DNA of 64,000 bases from Streptomyces atratus (GTDB lineage Bacteria; Actinomycetota; Actinomycetes; Streptomycetales; Streptomycetaceae). The stretch lies in the NCBI RefSeq assembly GCF_900119365.1, contig NZ_FPJO01000001.1, positions 648,499-712,498 of the forward strand, given 5' to 3'. Within the stretch, counting starts at the first letter, position 1; each line of letters starts with the position of its first letter. Below, piece after piece: positions 60,615 to 64,000 of the stretch. The translations under genes and the position numbers were made by a program. The notes below the pieces were generated by a model. The model was not told the DNA's origin and did not search any database. It saw only the letters and a list, made by a program, of their open reading frames with translations.

Positions 60615-61652
60615 GTGACCGTCAGCCTTGAGCAGCTGCGCCGTTGCCATGTCGCCGTCGACCTCGGGGCCGCCCGGACCCGGGTGTACGTCAAGGGCCT
60701 CGGGCTCGTCGTCGACGAGCCGAGCGTCGCCGCGGTGAACACCCGTACCGGGTCGCTCATCGCCGTCGGCGCGCTCGCCGAGCAGATGACGGGCCGCACC
60801 CCCGACTACATCCGGGTGGCCCGCCCGGTCACCGGCGGGACCGTCATCGACATCGAGATGGCCCAGCGGATGCTCCGCCATCTGCTCGGCGAGAAGCTCC
60901 GCCGCCAGCTGCGCCGCAAGCCCCGGCTGCGGGCCGCCGCCTGCACCCCGCACGACAGCGATCCGCTCGCCCAGCGGGCCGCCGTCGAGACGCTGGTCGG
61001 GCTCGGTGCCCGGCGGGTCGAACTGGTCGACACCCTGATCGCGGCGGCCGTCGGCTGCGGGCTGCCGGTCGAGCAGCCGACCGCCTCCATGATCATGGTG
61101 TGCGGGGCCGCGACCACCCAGATCGCGGTGCTCTCGCTCGGTTCGATCGTGACCGCCGTACGCATCCCGATCGGCGGCGACGCCATCGACCACGCGGTGA
61201 TCCAGCATCTGCGGCAGCACCATGCGCTGATGCTGCCGAGCCAGTCGGTGCGCCCGCTGCAACTGGCGCTCAGCGGCAGCGGCCTGACCTCGCACGGGCC
61301 CGCCACGACCGAGATCCACGGCCGTGACGTGGCGACCGGGCTGGCCCGCTCGGTGCAGGTCGACACCGACGCCGTACGGCAGGCCATCCACGCCCCGCTC
61401 ACCGCGGTCCTGGACGGGCTCGGCGCGATCCTGCGCGACTGCCCGCCGGACCTGGTGGCCGACCTCGTGGACTGCGGAATCATGATGGTCGGCGGCAGCG
61501 CGCTGCTGCCCGGCCTCGACCAGATGCTGCGGGACGCGACGGGCATGCCGGTGCACATCGCGGAGCGCCCGGACGTCTGCGCGGTACTGGGGCTCGGTGC
61601 CATGCTGGACGGAAAGATCGAGCCGATGGTCCTCGACCCGCTCGCCTGCTGA
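60615..61652 (+). CDS. MreB/Mbl-like actin-family protein with degenerate nucleotide loops
   Basis: A 345-residue actin-superfamily protein, GTG start. Overall MreB order is kept: VAVDLGAARTRVYVKGLGLV, VDEPSVAAVNTRTGSLIAVG, MTGRTPDYIRVARPVTGGTV, then the hinge region VGCGLPVEQPTASMIMVCG, PIGGDAIDHAVIQHL and IMMVGGSALLPGLDQMLRD. Key loops differ from MreB: phosphate-1 is DLGAARTRV instead of DLGTANTLV, and phosphate-2 is VCGAATTQIAVLSLG instead of DIGGGTTEVAVISLG, so the catalytic Asp and glycine triplet are lost. Streptomyces has an Mbl-like protein with such changes; nucleotide hydrolysis is doubtful. Role in spore wall or cell shape is inference. Confidence 0.85.
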   Translation: MTVSLEQLRRCHVAVDLGAARTRVYVKGLGLVVDEPSVAAVNTRTGSLIAVGALAEQMTGRTPDYIRVARPVTGGTVIDIEMAQRMLRHLLGEKLRRQLRRKPRLRAAACTPHDSDPLAQRAAVETLVGLGARRVELVDTLIAAAVGCGLPVEQPTASMIMVCGAATTQIAVLSLGSIVTAVRIPIGGDAIDHAVIQHLRQHHALMLPSQSVRPLQLALSGSGLTSHGPATTEIHGRDVATGLARSVQVDTDAVRQAIHAPLTAVLDGLGAILRDCPPDLVADLVDCGIMMVGGSALLPGLDQMLRDATGMPVHIAERPDVCAVLGLGAMLDGKIEPMVLDPLAC

Positions 61653-61674
61653 GCACACCCTGGGGGTGCGGCGC

Positions 61675-63285
61675 ATGACCGACGACACGACGGACACGGC
61701 CGCGGAGCCGTTCGGCGAGGAGGCCGCCGCGGCTGAGCCCGTCCCGGAGAAGCCCCCGCTGTCGGTACTCCTGGAGGCGGTGCTCGGCATCGGCTCCGAT
61801 CTCGAACTGCGGGTCATGCTCCAGCAGATCGTGGACACCGCGACGGCGCTGACCGGCGCCCGGTACGGCGCGCTCGGCGTGCTCGACCCGGAGCGCGGCA
61901 CCATCGGCGAGCTGTACACCACGGGGCTCGACGACACCGAGCGGCAGCGCATCGGCCGGTTCCCGGACGGGCACTCGGGGATGCTCGGCGCACTCGTCGA
62001 CGGGCCGGAGCCGCTGCGCCGCGACGATCCGACCGCCGACCCGCGGGCCGGCGGGGTGCCGCCCGGTCATCCGCCGATGCGCTCCTTCCTCGGGACGCCG
62101 ATCCGGGTCCACGACCAGGTCTTCGGCAACCTCCGCCTCACCGAGAAGCGCACCGGCCGGTTCACCGACTCGGACGAGGCGGTGCTGAGGGCGCTGGCCG
62201 CGCAGGCCGGCATCGCGATCGCCAACGCCCGGCTGTACGCGGCGGCCCGGCAGCGGGAGCGGTGGATCGAGGGGGCGGCCGCCGTCACCACCGCGCTGCT
62301 GACCGGCGGGAGCGCCGCCGACGCGCTGATGACCGTCGCCGAACGGGCCAGGACGCTCGCCGACGCCAGCGCCGGGGTCATCCTCCAGCCCGACGAGGCG
62401 GGCGGGATGGAGATCGTCACCGCGTCCACGCTCGACGACCCGGCCGGGATCGTCGGCACCGCGATCGAACCCGGCTCCGCGGTGCTGGTCCAACTGCTCG
62501 GCGGGGAGCCGGTGTTCATCGACGACTCGGCGACCGATCCACGGATGACGACACATGTGCGCTCGCGGTTCGGCCCCAGCATGATGCTGCCGTTGCAGAG
62601 CGGCGGGCGGCTGATCGGCACCCTCGCCCTGCCCCGGCGGCGCGGCGACCGCCCGTACACGGCGGTGGACCGGCTGCTGGCCACGCAGTTCGCCTCGCAG
62701 GCCGCGCTGGCGCTGGTCCTGGCGGACGCCCGGCACGACCGGGAGCAGCTCGCGGTGTACGAGGACCGGGACCGGATCGCCCGCGATCTGCACGACCTCG
62801 TGGTCCAGCGGCTGTTCGCGACCGAGATGATGCTGGAGTCGACCCGCCGCCGGGCCGCCGCCCCGGAGACGGACGAGCTGCTGGGCAGGGCCGTCGACGA
62901 GCTGGACTCCACCATTCAGGAGGTGCGGACGACGATATTCGCCCTTCAGCAGCCACCCGCCGAGGCCCCCGCCACCTTCCGGGGCCGGGTGCTGCGGGAG
63001 ACCGGGGGCGCCGCCGCCGTGCTCGGCTTCCCGCCGTCGGTGCACTTCACCGGGGCGGTCGACGCGCTGGTCGGGGAGCCCGTGGCCCGGCAGCTGCTCG
63101 CCGCGCTGCGGAGCGCGCTCGCGGCCGCGCACCGGCGGGCCGGGGTGTCGGCGATCGAGGTGGAGGTGGACGCGACGGCCGCCCTTCCGGACGGGCGGGC
63201 CGCGGTCCGGCTGACGGTCGCCGACGACGGGCGCGAGGAGGACGGCTCGCGCCCGTCGACCGTCACCTGGCAGGCGCCGCTCTGA
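61675..63285 (+). CDS. GAF-domain sensor histidine kinase, DosS/DevS-like, with degenerate ATPase
   Basis: A 536-residue cytoplasmic kinase. Two GAF domains: ~35-190 (MLQQIVDTATALTGARYGAL, SFLGTPIRVHDQVFGNLRLT) and ~205-350 (DALMTVAERARTLADASAGV, MLPLQSGGRLIGTLALPRRR). HisKA_3: RDRIARDLHDLVVQRLFATE with His373. The C-terminal ATPase is short and unusual: the N-box, normally EALxNxxRHA, reads LLAALRSALAAAHRRAG without the Asn, and the G1 box DNGxG is DDGREED. It resembles DevS/DosS dimerisation and sensing halves but may not bind ATP normally. No response regulator is adjacent. Overlaps the Lrp gene by 23 bases, tail to tail. Confidence 0.88.
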   Translation: MTDDTTDTAAEPFGEEAAAAEPVPEKPPLSVLLEAVLGIGSDLELRVMLQQIVDTATALTGARYGALGVLDPERGTIGELYTTGLDDTERQRIGRFPDGHSGMLGALVDGPEPLRRDDPTADPRAGGVPPGHPPMRSFLGTPIRVHDQVFGNLRLTEKRTGRFTDSDEAVLRALAAQAGIAIANARLYAAARQRERWIEGAAAVTTALLTGGSAADALMTVAERARTLADASAGVILQPDEAGGMEIVTASTLDDPAGIVGTAIEPGSAVLVQLLGGEPVFIDDSATDPRMTTHVRSRFGPSMMLPLQSGGRLIGTLALPRRRGDRPYTAVDRLLATQFASQAALALVLADARHDREQLAVYEDRDRIARDLHDLVVQRLFATEMMLESTRRRAAAPETDELLGRAVDELDSTIQEVRTTIFALQQPPAEAPATFRGRVLRETGGAAAVLGFPPSVHFTGAVDALVGEPVARQLLAALRSALAAAHRRAGVSAIEVEVDATAALPDGRAAVRLTVADDGREEDGSRPSTVTWQAPL

Positions 63286-63694
63286 GCGCGACCCGGGTGC
63301 TGGAGTGGGCGACCCCGGCCTCCCGTTTGAGCCGGCGCAGCAGTCCGTCCAGGGCCGCGGTGTCGGCGACGGCGGCCCGTACGAGATAGTCGTGGCCGCC
63401 GGTCACATGGACCACTTCGGTGATGCCGGGCAGGGAGAGCACCGCCCGCTCGAACACCTCGTTCGTCGTATCGATCCGCAGCGTCACGTCGATGAAGACG
63501 ACGAGTCCGGTACGGGTGTCCGCGGCCGGGTCGATGATCACGGTGAAGCCGCGGATGACGCCGTCGCGGCGCAGCCGGCGCACCCGGTCGGCCGCCGCGT
63601 TGGCGCTGAGCCCGACCCGTACGCCCAGATCGCGGTACGAGATCCGGGCATCCTCCTGGAGGATGCCGAGGATTTCTCTGTCCAGACGGTCCAT
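63263..63694 (-). CDS. Lrp/AsnC-family regulator
   Basis: A 143-residue regulator. N-terminal helix-turn-helix: MDRLDREILGILQEDARISY, RDLGVRVGLSANAAADRVRR. C-terminal RAM domain: FTVIIDPAADTRTGLVVFID, VTLRIDTTNEVFERAVLSLP, ITEVVHVTGGHDYLVRAAVA. The GITEVxxVTGxxDY pattern is the amino-acid sensing region. Likely an amino-acid-responsive octameric regulator; target unknown. Convergent with the GAF kinase. Confidence 0.94.
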   Translation of the reverse strand: MDRLDREILGILQEDARISYRDLGVRVGLSANAAADRVRRLRRDGVIRGFTVIIDPAADTRTGLVVFIDVTLRIDTTNEVFERAVLSLPGITEVVHVTGGHDYLVRAAVADTAALDGLLRRLKREAGVAHSSTRVALRAAPAR

Positions 63695-63842
63695 ACTGCG
63701 ATTGTCTCAGCTTTGTCCGGTTCGTGAATGGGCAAGTCGCGTCCGGCGGCACCCCCGCCCCCCGCTCCCGGCCCCGGGCGGGCATGACCCGCATGGCGCA
63801 TTCCGGCGGGCCCGGGGCCTGCGCCCGCCCTTGACTGAGGGG

Positions 63843-64000
63843 GTGGACACCGCCGTCAAGCAGTCCCGCGCCACGATCGACGCGCCGCCCGCGGCCGCCT
63901 ATCGCAACCTCGTGATGGCCACGATCGGTTTCGGGCTCACCTTCTGGGCCTGGAATCTGATCGCGCCGCTGTCCGGGGACTACAAGGAGCGGCTGGGGCT
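63843..64000 (+). CDS. NarK-type nitrate/nitrite transporter, 5' end only
   Basis: The window ends inside this gene; 52 residues are seen from a GTG start preceded by GAGGGG: YRNLVMATIGFGLTFWAWN followed by LIAPLSGDYKERLGL. The first helix with FWAWNLIAPLSG matches the NNP (nitrate-nitrite porter) family of MFS proteins (NarK/NasA). Function by family: nitrate uptake or nitrite export. Identification rests on this short stretch. Confidence 0.7.
   Translation, partial: MDTAVKQSRATIDAPPAAAYRNLVMATIGFGLTFWAWNLIAPLSGDYKERLG

Noticed and set aside
1..64000. CRISPR array, transposase or secondary-metabolite cluster
   Set aside because: No spaced direct repeats, DDE or serine-recombinase protein, or synthase module was seen. 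The fab genes are the primary fatty-acid set, with FasR, not a polyketide cluster.

Overview
The window is high-GC actinobacterial DNA, almost certainly a Streptomyces chromosome. Reasons: strong GC bias at third codon positions, frequent GTG starts, ATGA/GTGA stop-start overlaps, a leucine TTA codon confined to one secreted enzyme, and a core block (a TerD/TerC stress cluster, an AceE-type pyruvate dehydrogenase, and the fasR-fabD-fabH-acpP-fabF fatty-acid operon) that is typical of the genus. No CRISPR array, rRNA, complete transposase or integrase is visible.

Positions 1-9006 are an accessory block that ends at the 3' end of a tRNA-Val(UAC) gene (9007-9078, minus strand), the usual target of actinobacterial integrative elements. 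It holds two chains of tiny overlapping genes (one with a GntR regulator, 23-1827; one of short Cys/His or Arg-rich proteins, 7417-8170), a relatively AT-rich HNH nuclease (2493-3485), an e9imm-type immunity-like peptide coupled to a 5'-truncated NUDIX gene, a small phage lysis remnant with a frameshift in a G7 run, a small gene broken by an in-frame TGA, a HAD hydrolase, and two XRE regulators, one with a perfect palindrome in its promoter. The block looks like a decaying mobile-element scar; an integrase, if any, lies outside the window.

Positions 9300-13160 hold envelope and small housekeeping genes (DUF4097 lipoprotein, coiled-coil membrane protein, DUF4383 protein, FmdB zinc ribbon, O-methyltransferase). 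Positions 13204-22346 are a Ter stress-response cluster: a HAD phosphatase, an 850-residue PRTase-TRSP-StiP fusion and a CitE-like lyase in a translationally coupled operon, beside three TerD proteins, a further TerD-superfamily protein and a TerC-like (DUF475) membrane protein. Peroxiredoxin, DUF3052 and aceE follow.

Positions 26.8-43.4 kb are mixed: an I36-type inhibitor, an MFS efflux pump and its divergent TetR regulator sharing an operator-promoter, two paralogous DUF1023 hydrolases, a NarL-type two-component system, a PucR-like regulator, a MerR-aldo/keto reductase pair, a serine hydrolase, a DUF397 remnant, a DUF4157 protein with an HHIVP nuclease-like tail, a GNAT protein and a pirin.

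Positions 43.5-48.4 kb are the type II fatty-acid synthase operon with its activator FasR. From 48.5 kb to the end come DUF3145, an SGNH lipoprotein, galM, a GH3 beta-glucosidase with a divergent TetR, a flavin amine oxidase carrying a TTA codon, Ohr, a quinone-oxidoreductase-like enzyme with a divergent MarR and paired operators, an MreB-like protein with degraded nucleotide-binding loops, a GAF histidine kinase with a degraded ATPase domain, an Lrp regulator, and the start of a nitrate/nitrite transporter.
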